A stretch of DNA of 64,000 nt from Conoideocrella luteorostrata (taxonomy: Eukaryota > Ascomycota > Sordariomycetes > Hypocreales > Clavicipitaceae), in contig JASWJB010000110.1 of the NCBI GenBank assembly GCA_032433595.1, positions 56,381 to 120,380 on the forward strand, in the 5' to 3' direction. Below are positions 13,056-25,500 of this stretch, one piece after another. The notes under the pieces were generated by a model. The model was not told the origin of the DNA and did not search any database. It saw only the letters and a list, made by a program, of their open reading frames with translations. How positions within the stretch are numbered: the stretch's first letter is position 1; each line of letters begins with the position of its first letter. The position numbers and the translations under genes were made by a program.

Positions 13056-13881
13056 CTTTGAATTCATCAAGTCGCGTTTTTGATCACTATTAGAAAGACT
13101 AGATGTAGAAAAGTCGATTCCATCTGTGGCCTTCTCATTCCGCACTTTCTGTCGTAAGAGTCGTGTCGTGCGATGAATGAGCTGGTGAGGCAAACATCGG
13201 GAGAACGCCGCTTGCCTCTGGGCAAAGACCTTGGCTCGTTCTGGTACTGCCGATGCAAACTTGGACCAGCCAGGCTGGTTATGTGTACCACGTTTGGGTG
13301 CTGAATTTTCCACTGACTTGGCTCCCGCAACGAGCCAGCCTTCTGCTCCACGGATATCAATATACGATACGGAGCACCCAGTCCGTACCCAGCAGCAATT
13401 CCGAGCCACCGCTCAGCACCATTTAGCCATCGTCGTTGGTTCGGAACTATTGGAGATCCACCGTATTTCCTGAGCTAAGTCGCCGATTTTTTTCCGGCCA
13501 GGCAGGATGCTTGACTGGCACGGAGGGGCTACGGGAGTCGCCCGCAAGGCCTGTCCTCTCGGCCCGCCATCAACCCAGCTAGGATTTAAGATGCCGAAGC
13601 GGCTGGTCGACGGGGCAGATATGGTTAGGTCTAGTTTCCGTGTCCCATCGGCTTGTGCCCGAGACATTAGCGTTGCTTGGTTGCGTCACTGTGTGGCATT
13701 GAGATGAGTGAAGGAAGGTGCGGTGGGTGTCCCTTCCGTCGCCTCGTACTGGTGATTTCTAAGCAACGAAACGAGAGCCTGATAAACAATCATCACCCAG
13801 GGATGTCTTCATTTTGGCTCCTGGCTCCTTTGAAGAGCCTAGTGATAGGAACAACCTTTCAAGCGTTGTCGACCTTTCGAA
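13056..13881. other. Intergenic between regulator and exporter
   Basis: 826 bp between the regulator stop and the exporter start. It is the presumed promoter of the MFS gene. A CGG-N7-CCG arrangement occurs near 13649 (TCGGCTTGTGCCCGA). No gene is recognised. Confidence 0.5.
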
Positions 13882-15665
13882 ATGTCGCAGACACTTCCAC
13901 CTAGCGGCAATGGCGCTGCTACCCATGGCCAATTGGATAGAGATGCGGAAAAGAGAGGCGATGCTGCACAAGTGTTGGACGACGGTCGTTCGCAGGAGAC
14001 AGCTCCGATGACATCTCGTTCAACGTTGAGAGACAAGATGAATAAGCCCGTGAGCTTTCACCTGGCTTTTCTATCACTCCTCATCATGGTATTCATCGTC
14101 TCGGTCGATGCTACAGCTTTGGCTGTAGCTCTACCTGTAAGTCCGAAAGCAGAACCATGTTTTTGCACTCCAAAATAGTCAATCAATCAATACTGTGAAC
14201 AGAATTGACGTTGTACATGAAACAAAAGGAAATAACGAAGGAGCTCAGAGCCACCACTCTAGAAGCTTTCTGGGCGAATATAGCATTTATGCTCGTTGTC
14301 ACTATTGTCCAACCCATCTACACTAGCCTTTCCGACATCTTCGGCCGCAAGTCTCCCCTATACGCCTCGTTCTTTTTGTTTGCCCTTGGATCAATTGTCT
14401 TTGCCGTCGCCAAGTCTCTGTCCATTGTTATTCTTGGCCGCGCTCTACAGGGTCTGGGTTGTGGTGGCATTGACGTGTTGAACGAAATCATCGTGGCCGA
14501 CATCACCACATTAAAGGAACGTGCTTTTTACATCGGTCTCCTGTCAATTCCCATGGCGTTTGGTACCGTCTTAGGACCGATCCTTGGTGCTCTTTTCAGC
14601 GACTACGTCACCTGGCGATGGATCGGTTGGATCAATCTCCCCCTAGTCGGTATTTGTCTGCCCTTGACTATTTTCTTCCTGCGTCTGAACCCCATGCCGG
14701 ATACGTTCATGACTCAGCTTAGCAGAGTGGACTGGACTGGTATGGCGGCCTTCACCACAGGTGCCGTCACCTTCGCGTTGCCTCTGTCCTGGGCCGGCGC
14801 CATGTACCCCTGGAGCTCATGGAGGACAATCCTGCCTTTGTGTATTGGCGCGATTGTTCTCGCCGTCTTTGCTTGGTACGAGTCCAAGGCTGTGGAGCCT
14901 ATGTTTCCGCATCGCATTTTCCGAAATCGTACTGCGGCTGCAACACTCATCGGAAGTTTCATTCACGGCATGATGCTGTACACACTGATCGCTTATGTGC
15001 CGCTGTTTTTCCAAGCAGTATACCTCGAAACCCCTCTCGATTCGGCCATTTCCATGATACCATTCTTCGCCGTTCTAATGGCATTCACAGGCATAGCAGC
15101 AATGGTGGTCGACTGGACTCGTCGCTATGTCTGGTCAATCTGGCTTGGGTGGGCTCTCACAGCTGTTGGTGTTGGGATTTTCAACCTGTGGGACCTTGAC
15201 AAGAGCACTGCCAAGAACGCCGGTTTCCAGGTCATCGCCGCAATCGGCATTGGATCATTATTTACAGTCCTGCCAATACCAATGCAGGCGAGTGCGGAGC
15301 GGCACGAGGACCAAGGTCTTGCCGTCGGTATCCTCGTCGCCTTTCGCCTATTTGGCGCTCTCTTAGGTCTTGCCATTGCTTCTTCAGCATTCAACAGTCA
15401 ATTCAGTGACGCCCTCTCTTCTTTTGGGGGGCCACAAGGGTTACCTGTACTGCAGAGCGACGCATTGGGATTTATAACTACTTTGCGTACCGTACACCTT
15501 GCTCCTGATGTCTTGCGCAATGTGCGGCAAGCGTACGTTCAGGCATTCCATGCAGTGTTCAATGTACTTGCTGGTTTCGCCGGCTTTGGATTCTTCACAT
15601 CACTTCTCACACGGGAATTAACGATCGAGTCGGAGGAGAAGGGTCGACAAGCTTTCGAGTCATAG
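13882..15665 (+). CDS. MFS drug/metabolite exporter (DHA2-like, about 14 TM)
   Basis: Exons 13882-14136 and 14229-15665 (92-nt intron, GTAAGT...AAAAG, phase 0); 563 aa. The N-terminal ~50 residues are hydrophilic. TM1 ends in the family's D-x-T...VALP segment, split by the intron, and the second exon resumes at EITKELRATTLEAFW. Motif A is SDIFGRKSPLY. An exporter-type motif C region follows in GPILGALFSDYVTWRW, followed by WINLP. About fourteen hydrophobic segments follow to the C-terminus, fitting the drug:H+ antiporter-2 family. It probably exports the product of the neighbouring PKS/AOS pair or gives self-protection. The acceptor is a weak AAAAG; an upstream ACAG at 14203 would put a stop in frame, so the chosen splice is the only one that keeps the family motif. 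Confidence 0.9.
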
Positions 15666-16245
15666 ATTCATTGCGGCCGTCATTCATTTGTTGCATTTTG
15701 TTGTGTAGAAAGAGTGAGTGACAGAGGGATACATGTGCATAGACTGTGCGAGTTACATCCTCCTCGATCGCACAAGGTGAGAACGTGGTGTTATATAAAG
15801 ACACAACGCATTAGAAAAGCCAATAAAATATTCTTCACATGAACGGGCATGTATATTTTTTGATGCTGCGTATGACTGATAGTCAGATAACCGTCTCCGA
15901 ATTTATTCATGAACTGGTGCTGTCATTGACAGTTTGCCCGTGGTGCATCAGTCATTGTACTGTCTGTCGAGGTTGTTACGGGTCGTGGTCATCATGCCTC
16001 ACTGATATCCTGGTAACTCCGGATCATACAGCAATAGAACAAGCCAAATTGAGCCATAATCGCATGCATAGGTCCCCAGAGTCTTGGATCACCGTCACAC
16101 ACCGTACCTCACAAGGAGACACCTGCAATATCTGCGAAGGTTTTCATACTATTTATTGCGCACACTCTGTCCAACTGTTCGATTGGAGTTTTCTTTAAAT
16201 AAATGAATGAATTAAAATGAATGAATGAATGTAGGAGAAGAAATT
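15666..16245. other. Convergent 3' region between exporter and AOS
   Basis: 580 bp between two genes transcribed toward each other. It contains 3' flanks only, plus a short ATGA/AATG tetranucleotide repeat at about 16196-16231 just past the AOS stop. No gene is recognised. Confidence 0.55.
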
Positions 16246-17865
16246 CTAGCGGACGCCATCCGATTTCTGTGACCTCCGCCCAGCAATAACCTGTCTTGCA
16301 GCGGCTGGAAGCTTCGACTTTTCCCCTGCTTCTTCAATATCCAACATCTCTTGCGCCCACTCACACGTGGCGCTGACGAGCTTGTCGATATCTTCTTCGT
16401 TGTTATGTGCATGAAAGACGATTCGAAGTCGGTTCATGCCGCGCGGAACAGCGGGATAGTCGATTGGGAAACAATTAATTCCTGCCAATTGAAGGTGCCA
16501 GCATAGGTATGCAGTGTATCGCTGCCGTGTCATGAAGGGAATCACGTGTGTGACGAAAGCCTTGTCTTCCCAGTCTTGCATGTTTGGCACTTGCAATATA
16601 CCTTCATCATTGGCTTCTTCCCAAATGGGGTTAGCTTCAAGCGTGCGGAAGAAGTATTTGACTAATTGCTGGATTCTGTCTTGGAGCTTTAGATAAAACG
16701 AGTAATTCGTTAGTACGTTTATTCACGGCACAACTTCAGATCTCCTTCTGCGGCCTCAGGATTCTAACATTGGCCAAGTGGAGTAAATACTGATGCCAGG
16801 CTGGAAGGAAACCTACAGGTTGTGTTTGATTCGTCATCATAAGCTTGTAGCCGGCACGAATGGCAGCCACCATTGGGAATGACGGAGCCGTCGAGTAAAT
16901 GAAGCCGCGTGCAAAATTAATCAGAGTGTCGCGAACTGGTGACTCGCAAACGACGGCAGCTGCCCGAGTAGATCGGAAGACCCTAAGTTAATACAGCTCA
17001 CTATCATGATTCTGAAAACGTGACCTGTGGACTCACCCCCAGTGCAAGCCAGTGCTTTCCCATAGGTATGCATCCTAATAGCAATTTTATCCTGCATGCC
17101 AACTTGGTGGACTAACCCACGGCCCTGCTTGCCGAAGACGCCAGTGGTATGAGCCTCGTCGACGAAAAATTGGGCGTTTCCCTCGGGAAAAACCTCCTCA
17201 GCCACCTTCACAAGCTCTTGAAGTGGTGCAACATCGCCATCCATGCTGTACGTCGACTCCAGGGCGATGATCACAGATGAATTCCCCTGCTTGATCTGAG
17301 ACTGCGAATTGCGTACATCAGCGAGAACTTCGCGAAAGTTATCGACGTCGTTGTGCTTGAATGACCGCTTGCAGAGAGCCATGCTTCCTTGCATTCCTTC
17401 ATGCATACTGGCATGCACAAGTTCGTCGTATATGATGGCATCGCCAGGACGTGGGACAGCCAGCATGATGGCAACGTTTGCTTCGAACCCCGAGTGGAAA
17501 AGCAGAGCCGTTTCTGTTCCATGGAAGGCAGCAATCTCACGTTCCGCCTCGTCGGTGTATGGGTTGTTTCCATTTAGCAAGCGACTACCTCCGGCGCCGA
17601 GCTTGAAGTCAGGATGTGCTGCCAACTCGTCCAAGAACGGTTGTCGAATCATTCCACTGTGCGTCAGACCAAGGAAGTCAAGTGTCGAGAAGTCGATGCT
17701 GTCGGGGGACGGCTCGTTGTGCCGTACATGAAAGGTTATATTTTCGGCGCGCCGCGTATCAAGCCTCTCTTCTAGATTGCGGTAAAACACGGACCGGCCT
17801 CCCATACCAGGCGCTTTGAGCTTGTTTTCCGGAAACCATTCTGCAAGTGTAGTTGCACCAACCAT
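16246..17865 (-). CDS. Alpha-oxoamine synthase, BioF-like (PLP, polyketide-releasing candidate)
   Basis: Exons (minus strand) 17865-17037, 16959-16817 and 16686-16246, with introns of 77 nt (GTGAGT...GGGCAG) and 130 nt (GTAGGT...TAAAG, with a GTACTAACG branch site). The protein is 470 aa. Signatures of the AONS/KBL/ALAS/SPT family are all present: HASMHEG, ESTYSMDGD, DEAHTTG (Asp236, His239 contacting PLP) and the Schiff-base lysine in HTYGKAL (Lys270). These enzymes condense an acyl thioester with an amino acid and lose CO2. The size and sequence are closest to soluble 8-amino-7-oxononanoate synthase rather than the long membrane-bound SPT-like Fum8. The C-terminus SQKSDGVR has no PTS1 peroxisomal signal, unlike described fungal biotin-pathway BioF. 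It diverges from the HR-PKS, which lacks a release domain. I therefore infer that it off-loads the polyketide with an amino acid; the amino acid cannot be read from the sequence. Confidence 0.92.
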
Positions 17866-18717
17866 TTTGTTGAGTCGAAGCGGCGGCGAGGCTGAGTGAA
17901 ACTTTGGAGTGTATTGTCCCTTGTTCCAAGGCGTCTAGCCCCTTTGTATGTGGATGAGCTGCAGCCACCGCTATTTGAATAGTTTCAATACGACCTCCTA
18001 CTTCAAAATTTGACGGCTATATGTTAGAAACATCGCTCGTGGCCTAAAATACCTGGTCATTCTTCATCGATTGTGCGCTTAGAATGATCGACGGCAAAGC
18101 CTGTAGCGGAAGGCAATTCAGAAAGATGCATGCGTCTCGGTATGCGAGCTCGAGTTTCGCTATTCGGTAACTTGAATCAGTTCCCAGCTGCATCATCCTG
18201 AACTGCGGCTGCCCGGAATCTTCCAGTTGTGACGTTCGGTGTTTAAACGCCCGCTGCGGGAGGATCGGAATCTTCGCGATGACTGCCGGACCCCTATCGG
18301 CACAATGTTGCCGAGACTCACACCACACCTTGGCTCATGATGCGCTGTTCTTGCGAAAACCTGCAAAAGCATCCTTCCTGAAGGCATAAGAAAAACTCGT
18401 TAGTGTCCGTATCTGCATAGTCACAGTGCAATACTCGAACCATTCGGTCTATTACGGTTACGTGGAGAAAATCATTTCCGAGGAGGTCATATGGATGAGG
18501 TACCTATACCAACCAGCCTGAGCGGAAGTCGTCGATCCATTCTACTGGAGTTGCTTGTATCGAGAAAGAGCGGAATTCCGTCACTGATGGTTAAGCATGA
18601 GTAATTGAAAAGAACGTTTGTTCGCAAGGTGCACCCTTAAAGTCCGTTTCCATCCGCCTTGATCCCGTCTGTTCTCAAGATCCTCCATTGATTGACGTAT
18701 AAACATTTGACGTCAAA
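17866..18717. promoter_or_regulatory. Divergent AOS/PKS promoter region
   Basis: 852 bp between the start codons of the AOS (leftward) and the HR-PKS (rightward). A shared control region would let both genes be switched on together. It contains a near-perfect 18-bp palindrome with outward CGG/CCG half-sites (18297-18314), the form of site bound by dimeric Zn2Cys6 proteins. No convincing gene lies here. Confidence 0.7.
18297..18314. promoter_or_regulatory. Candidate Zn2Cys6 binding palindrome
   Basis: TCGGCA-CAATGT-TGCCGA: perfect 6-bp inverted arms around a 6-bp spacer, giving CGG-N10-CCG. Inverted CGG triplets are the classic target of Zn2Cys6 dimers. Position between the two biosynthetic genes suits an operator for the regulator at 11699. 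AflR itself prefers a different TCG-N5-CGA type site, so this is a candidate only. Confidence 0.35.
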
Positions 18718-19460
18718 ATGCAGCCTTCCGTCCTACTGAATGCGGCGGAACATGACACTTCCCGCACCTCTCTTTACACGAACAACCTCAGTGGGCATGT
18801 TATGCAAGGACTTGAGACTCCCGACTGCCATAGCGTCCATAATGGCAGTACAAATGGCAGCACGAATGGGACCTCGGAGGAACGCAATAGATTCAACGGG
18901 GACGAGATATATCACAATGGGATATACCATAAACCTGAAAAGACTAACTCGGACCCTATTGTGATATGTGGTATGGCCTGTAGGTTACCTGGCGGTATTG
19001 GCTCGCCGGAAGAGCTTTGGAAGTACCTGATGGACAAGCAAGACGCAAGGTCTCAAGTTCCTGGGAGTAGGTATAACACCACTTCATTCTCTTCATCCGT
19101 GGGGAAGCCTGGCACCACGAACACAGACTACGGCTACTTTCTCTCTCATGACTTGCGATCATTCGATGCCTCTCGCTTCCATATGTCGGTGAAAGAGGTA
19201 GAACGTTGCGATCCTCAGCAGCGTCTCATGCTTCAAGTTTCCCAAGAGTGCATTGATGATGCCGGCGAAACAACCACGGCGGGTCGACGAGTCGGCGTCT
19301 ACGTCGGTGACATGCAACGTGGCTGGGCCGATGCGTACGGAAAAGAGACGCAAAATTATGGTACTTATCACCTCCTAGGACTGGATGACTTTGCGTTATC
19401 CAACCGCGTTTCATATGAGCTGAACCTAAAAGGGCCAAGGTGAGTGATCGATGCCACTGT

Positions 19461-19509
<49 letters not shown>

Positions 19510-22500
19510 AGGGAACTGTGTGGAACGGACGAATGCTGATCATTTTATCACGAAATTAAAGCGTAACCGTTCGCGCTGCATGTGCCTCATCCCTTTGTGC
19601 TCTGAGTGACGCTTGCAAGGCCATATCATCGGGCGAATGCGAGAGTGCTATCGTCGGCGGTGCGAGCATCATCCTTGGACCTGACACAACGATTCAGGTT
19701 GGCGAACAGGGTGCTCTTTCTCCAGATGGGTCTTGCAAGTCTTTCTCGGCGAAGGCTAATGGCTATGCTCGTGCTGAGGCTGTCAGTGCCATTTATATAA
19801 AACCTCTGAGTGCTGCATTTCGGGACGGCAACCCTGTCCGTGCTGTCATTCGCGCTGCTGCATCAAATCACAACGGACGCAATGGCAGTATCACGGCTCC
19901 GAACATAACCGCACAGCAAGATCTGATAAGGAGGACGTACGAACTAGCCGAGATAACAAGTTTCTCCGATACACCTTTTGTCGAATGTCACGGAACCGGG
20001 ACACCCGTTGGAGACCGGGCAGAGGCCGAGGCAGTAGGCTCTATTCTGGGAGGACACGGCGTCAAAGTGTATATAGGCTCGGTTAAGCCAAATTTGGGCC
20101 ATTCGGAAGGTGCCTCGGGGCTGACATCGCTTATTAAAGCCGTGCTGGCGCTAGAACACAAAACGGTTCCTCCCAACATCAAGTTTGATACTCCAAATCC
20201 CGATATTCAGTTCGAGAAGTACAACCTTACCGTTCCTACCGAGCCCGTACCTTGGCCAACGGGCCGCCAGGAGCGAGTGAGCGTCAATAATTTTGGCATA
20301 GGCGGTGTTAACGCCCACGTTATCATTGACTCAGCCAAGTCATTCCATGTACATCAGGAGCTTGAGAGTGCAGGCGACCACCCACAACTTCTTGTGTACT
20401 CAGCTGCTACCCGCGCATCCGTCGAAATGATGGGAATCGAGTTGACGAAATATGTTGCTAGGAATCCTGATAGGATCGAGGACGTGGCATTTACACTCGC
20501 CAACAGAAGGGAGCATCTACCTCATCGAGCGTTCTTGGTTGCAAGCCGAGAAAAACCTGGAACCCCTGTTGTATCCTCAGAGCCTAAGACGAAGCCGGGA
20601 GATGAGCCGAAAATTATCATGGTCTTCACAGGCCAGGGCGCTCAATGGCCGCAAATGGGACGAGATCTCATTAAGTCAAGCAAAGCATTCAAAGCTAGCA
20701 TAAAGTCCATGGATTCGTACTTACAGAAGCACTTTCCTGACCGGTCAAAATGGAGTATTGAGGGCGAATTGAGAAAGTCTGCAAAGTCAAGTCGAGTAGC
20801 CGTCGCTGAATTCTCACAGCCCCTATGTATTGCAATCCAGGTCGCTCTTGTCGACACCCTCAGAGAAGCCGGTATCAAGCCAGCGGCTACTGTCGGGCAT
20901 TCCTCAGGTGAAATTGCCGGAGCGTATGCTGGCGGTGCCTTGTCCAGGGAAGAAGCAATCATTGCTGCCTATCACCGCGGTGCTGTCGCGGCATCGCAAA
21001 CCAAGCCTGGTGCTATGGCAGCCATCGGCCTTGGCCGGAAAGATGTTGAGGAGTTCCTCGTTCCAGGCGTTTGTATTGCATGCGAAAATTCTCCACGAAG
21101 CGTAACTATCTCAGGTGACGCTGAGGAAGTGGTTCAAGTTGTTGAAAGCATCTCGAAAGCCAATCCAGACGCTCTAGCTCGCCAGCTGAAGGTGAACAAG
21201 GCATACCACTCATATCATATGGCCGAGGTCAGCTCGACATATTTCGATCTTGTTGGCCCACAAATGACTGGCAAGTCTTCAAAAATTCCTTTCTTCTCAT
21301 CCGTGAAAGGAAGACTTTTGGGGAGCGAGGAAGTCCTCGGCCCTGCTTACTGGCAGCAGAATCTCGAGTCCCCAGTCCTGTTCAAGGATGCTGTGTGTAA
21401 AATGGCCGAGCACTCTATTTCTAAGAATGCAATTTTCTTAGAAATCGGACCACATTCTGCTCTCTCTGGACCACTTCGCCAAACCCTTACAGAAATGGGC
21501 GATGGTGCGTCCCAGATGCCCTACGTTGCAGCGATGCTACGAGGGCAATCTAGCACAGAGTCGCTACTGGCGGCCATAGGTAAACTGTACGTTTTGAGAG
21601 CCTCAGTCAACTTTAAGGCACTCTATCCGCAAGGGCATACACTTCCAAATCTTCCTGCTTACCCTTGGGACAATTCTAAAGTATACTGGCACGAGACTCG
21701 CGTAATGCGAGAGTGGCGGGAGCGGCGGTTCAAGCATCATGATCTTCTTGGACTTCGGACTCTCGAGTCAACAGATCAACAACCTATCTGGCGAAACATG
21801 TTCCACCTCGATAGCGTACCTTGGATAAGGGACCACGGTATCAATGATGATATTGTCTATCCTTTTGCTGCGTACATTGCCATGGCAGGGGAAGCCATAA
21901 GACAGGTTACGGGAGTAGAGCAAGGGTTCAGACTACGTCAAGCTACTGCCACGACTGCTTTGGTTGTGTCAGAGGATCGACCTGTCGAGATAATTACCAG
22001 CTTCCGACAGGCTGATTTCAATGCCGACTGGTGGGACTTTACTATAGCCTCACACAATGGACACAGTTGGGTTCAGCACTTCACCGGTGAAGCGACCGCA
22101 CTCGATAAGCCTCTAGGACCGGCAAAGAGTGTACCAGAGCTTACACGTAAAGTTAATGCAACGGGGTGGTACAAAGCTATTAGCCGAACTGGATTTGATT
22201 TTGGCCCAACCTTCCGTTGCATCGAAAACTTGAAATGTGCAACTATGCAACCTGCCAAGGCCACAGCAAGCATCAGAAACACGTCGTTCATAAAGGAGGA
22301 TTCAAGTTACCATATACATCCCACAGCGATCGATAACGTATTCCAGCTTCAGCCTGTAGCATCCCTTTTAGGCCAGAGCTGGAAACTCGGTCTGAACATC
22401 ATAACCAGTATCCAGGACTTAAGCATCTTGCGATGTAGCGCAAACTTCGACGCCTACGGAGAGGCTATTCTAGCCGGTAACGGGTCGATAGTTGGAAGTG

Positions 22501-25500
22501 GCGAAGGGAGTTGGAACGGAGAGACCATTATGCGCGTGTCGAATACGAGCATCAATATCCTTCAACAAATGGAAACAGCAGATACTCACGCTGCAGCCCA
22601 GCAGGTTTGGGGCCCTCATATTGATTTCACAGATATCAGCCAACTTTTGGACCATTCTACGCATTGCCAGGATATTGACGCGACGGCCTTGATTGAGGTT
22701 ACTGATATCGCCATACTCTATACCCACCAGATTATATCAGATTGTGAGACCAACTCAGGACACATGGACAAATACCGATCATGGATCCACAAACAAGTAT
22801 CAAAGAATCCACATCAAGGATATGAAGCAAGTGGTCCTGTGCTCAGCCGAGATGGGTTACTTGAAGACATGAAAACCAAAGTTCATAGCCTTGCCGGCTC
22901 CTCAGTCGCTGATATCGCGAATACTGTTGCTATAGTTGCAGCGTCAATGGAGGACCTCGTCAAGGCCGAATGCGACCCATTCCATGTGCTTGGGACTGGA
23001 GGTATGCTTGCCAAGATGGCTGCCTACATGAATGAGTTTGAACAGTCGCGCTTCCTTCAAACATTCGCACATACCAAGCCTGACCTCAGAATCCTGCAAC
23101 TCGGATCCAAGACCATCTCTGAGACCAATACTGTACTCCAAGCTCTGCAGGGGCGCTATTCGAGGTACACAATAGTCGATTCCAGCAGAGACCTGATTTC
23201 CGCGGTTAAAGACCAATTCCAAGATCAGCCGAATATGGAGTTTGCCGTCCTAGATATTGACAAAGACATGGATGCAGCTGGATTTGTGAACAATGGTATT
23301 GATCGTCAGTACCATCTTATTATCGCGACCAATTCTCTGGGTCAGGCTCATGACATACACCGTGGCCTGAAGAACATCTGGTCAATCCTTCATCCGAGTG
23401 GACGACTATTAATGCAAGAACGTGCCGCTTCCGTAACTTCCAGGTGGATCGATTTTATCATGGGAATTTTTCCTACGTGGCCCAGCTCTTTTTTGTATGA
23501 CGATCGTCCCGAAGCTCAAACTCTCCTCGATTCCAGCCGATGGAAGGCGGCTCTGGATGAATCTGGTTTTCAAATACTGGATTCCATCACGCCTGCGCAC
23601 AGTTCTCCATTGCATCTCAACGATGTTATTCTTGCACGACCTAGGGTCTCTGGTAATAGCAGGCCGATCACGAAGAAGGTTGCTATTCTCACAGCAGACG
23701 CCAAGTTGGACAACAATGTCGCAGCCAACGACATGAATTCCCAGCTCTCTAGCAGAGGCTATGAAGTTTCCTTCATCACGCTTAACAATAAACCTCCTAT
23801 CGATCAGGACATTATTGCTCTTCTGGATTATAGTGCCCCATTTTTGGCAGACATGTCTCAAGAGACATATGAGCTCCTCAACCAATTCGTAGCTAATTTG
23901 GGTAACTCGGGACTTTTTTGGGTAACCGGACTCTCTTCATATCAAGTGGCCGATCCACAGTATGCAACAGTCATCGGTCTCGCTCGGGTTCTTCGCAATG
24001 AACTAGACGTAGACTTTGCAGTCTGCCAAACTGCAACTGATTTTGGTAGCGAAAAAGTTGTACGAGTGTTCGAACACTTCCTCTCACGCGGCTTGGACGG
24101 CGGCGCTCTGACGGAGAAGGACACTACGCCAGAAATGGAGTACGCTATATACGATGGTGTTGTAAATGTTGGGCGGTATTACCCATTTAAGCTTTCAGAT
24201 GCTCAACATGTTATTGAGCGGAGTGACAGGGCGGTTTTGACTACTCGTCATTTGGGCCATTTGGGTGATCTTGTCTGGCAGAGCTGTAATGTGAAGAGCC
24301 CTCAAGACGACGAAGTCGAGATTGAGGTACATGCCGCCGGTCTTAATGACAGGGTGAGATGAACCTGTTGATGCTTTTGTGTATATCTAGTTGCAGGTGG
24401 ATCTGGAAATCTGATGTACTGACATTCATGACCCAGGACGTCGCGGAAGCGCTCGGAACGAAACACCAACTAAACAAGCCTACATTCGGCTTTGAGGCTG
24501 CCGGTGTTGTTCGACGCATTGGAACCCGAGTGTCAAATGTCCAAGTGGGAGACCGAGTTGCCGTGCTTGGCGCAGGGTGTCAATCTACCATCACCCAGCA
24601 GTCAGAACGACTGGTTACGAGTATACCTCCAACACTAAGCTTCACTGATGCCGCTAGCATGCCCGTTGCCTTTGTGACTGCTTTACACGCACTCTTTGAT
24701 CTTGCTAGACTGGAGAGCGGCCAGTCTGTCCTTATCCATGGCGTATCTAGCAGCGTGGGCATGGCTGCTCTACAAATAGCTGACATGGCTGGCACAGAGA
24801 TCTTTGTGACTGTACAAGCAGATGATGATGATGTTCCCGAGGGGCTAGAGAATCTTCTCAACGCCTCTCGATTACCGAGCAGTAGAATCTACAAAGCAGA
24901 AGACTCATCGTTCACAACAGAGATTCTCCGCGAGACCAACGGATTAGGTGTCAACGTGATCATTGCAGCAGCAGAAGGAGCACTTTCTGGTGAGATTGGA
25001 CAAACAGCATGGGAATGTCTTGACGAATGCGGGACCATTGTTGTCGTCACTAGTCATGGAGATGGTGCACGATCACACTACAAATCAAGCGATAGAAGCG
25101 GTCGTGCTCTTCTTACTGTGGACATTGGTCGCCTTTGCAATGGACGACCGGCTGTGATGTCTCGCCATCTGCAGACCATGGTAAAGCTGTATCGCGAAGG
25201 TTGGATTGCACCAATTCGGCCAATAAAGGTCTTTCCCGCTTCGCAGATTAGACAAGCTTTCGAGTGTGTTCAATGCCACACACGCAATGGCAATGTAAAA
25301 GTGGTAGTAGACATGAAACCCGAGGCAATAAGGACTGCTACCGATAGCGGCAAAGCTGAAGCTGCTGCCACTCCGCAAGCCATGACCATTGTGGCACGCA
25401 AACAAGATGTCTCATTCAACAGTCGAGGATCCTACATTTTGGCTGGAGGATTCGGCGGTCTTGGTCGTCAGGTCGCTGTATGGCTTGCCGAGCATGGCGC

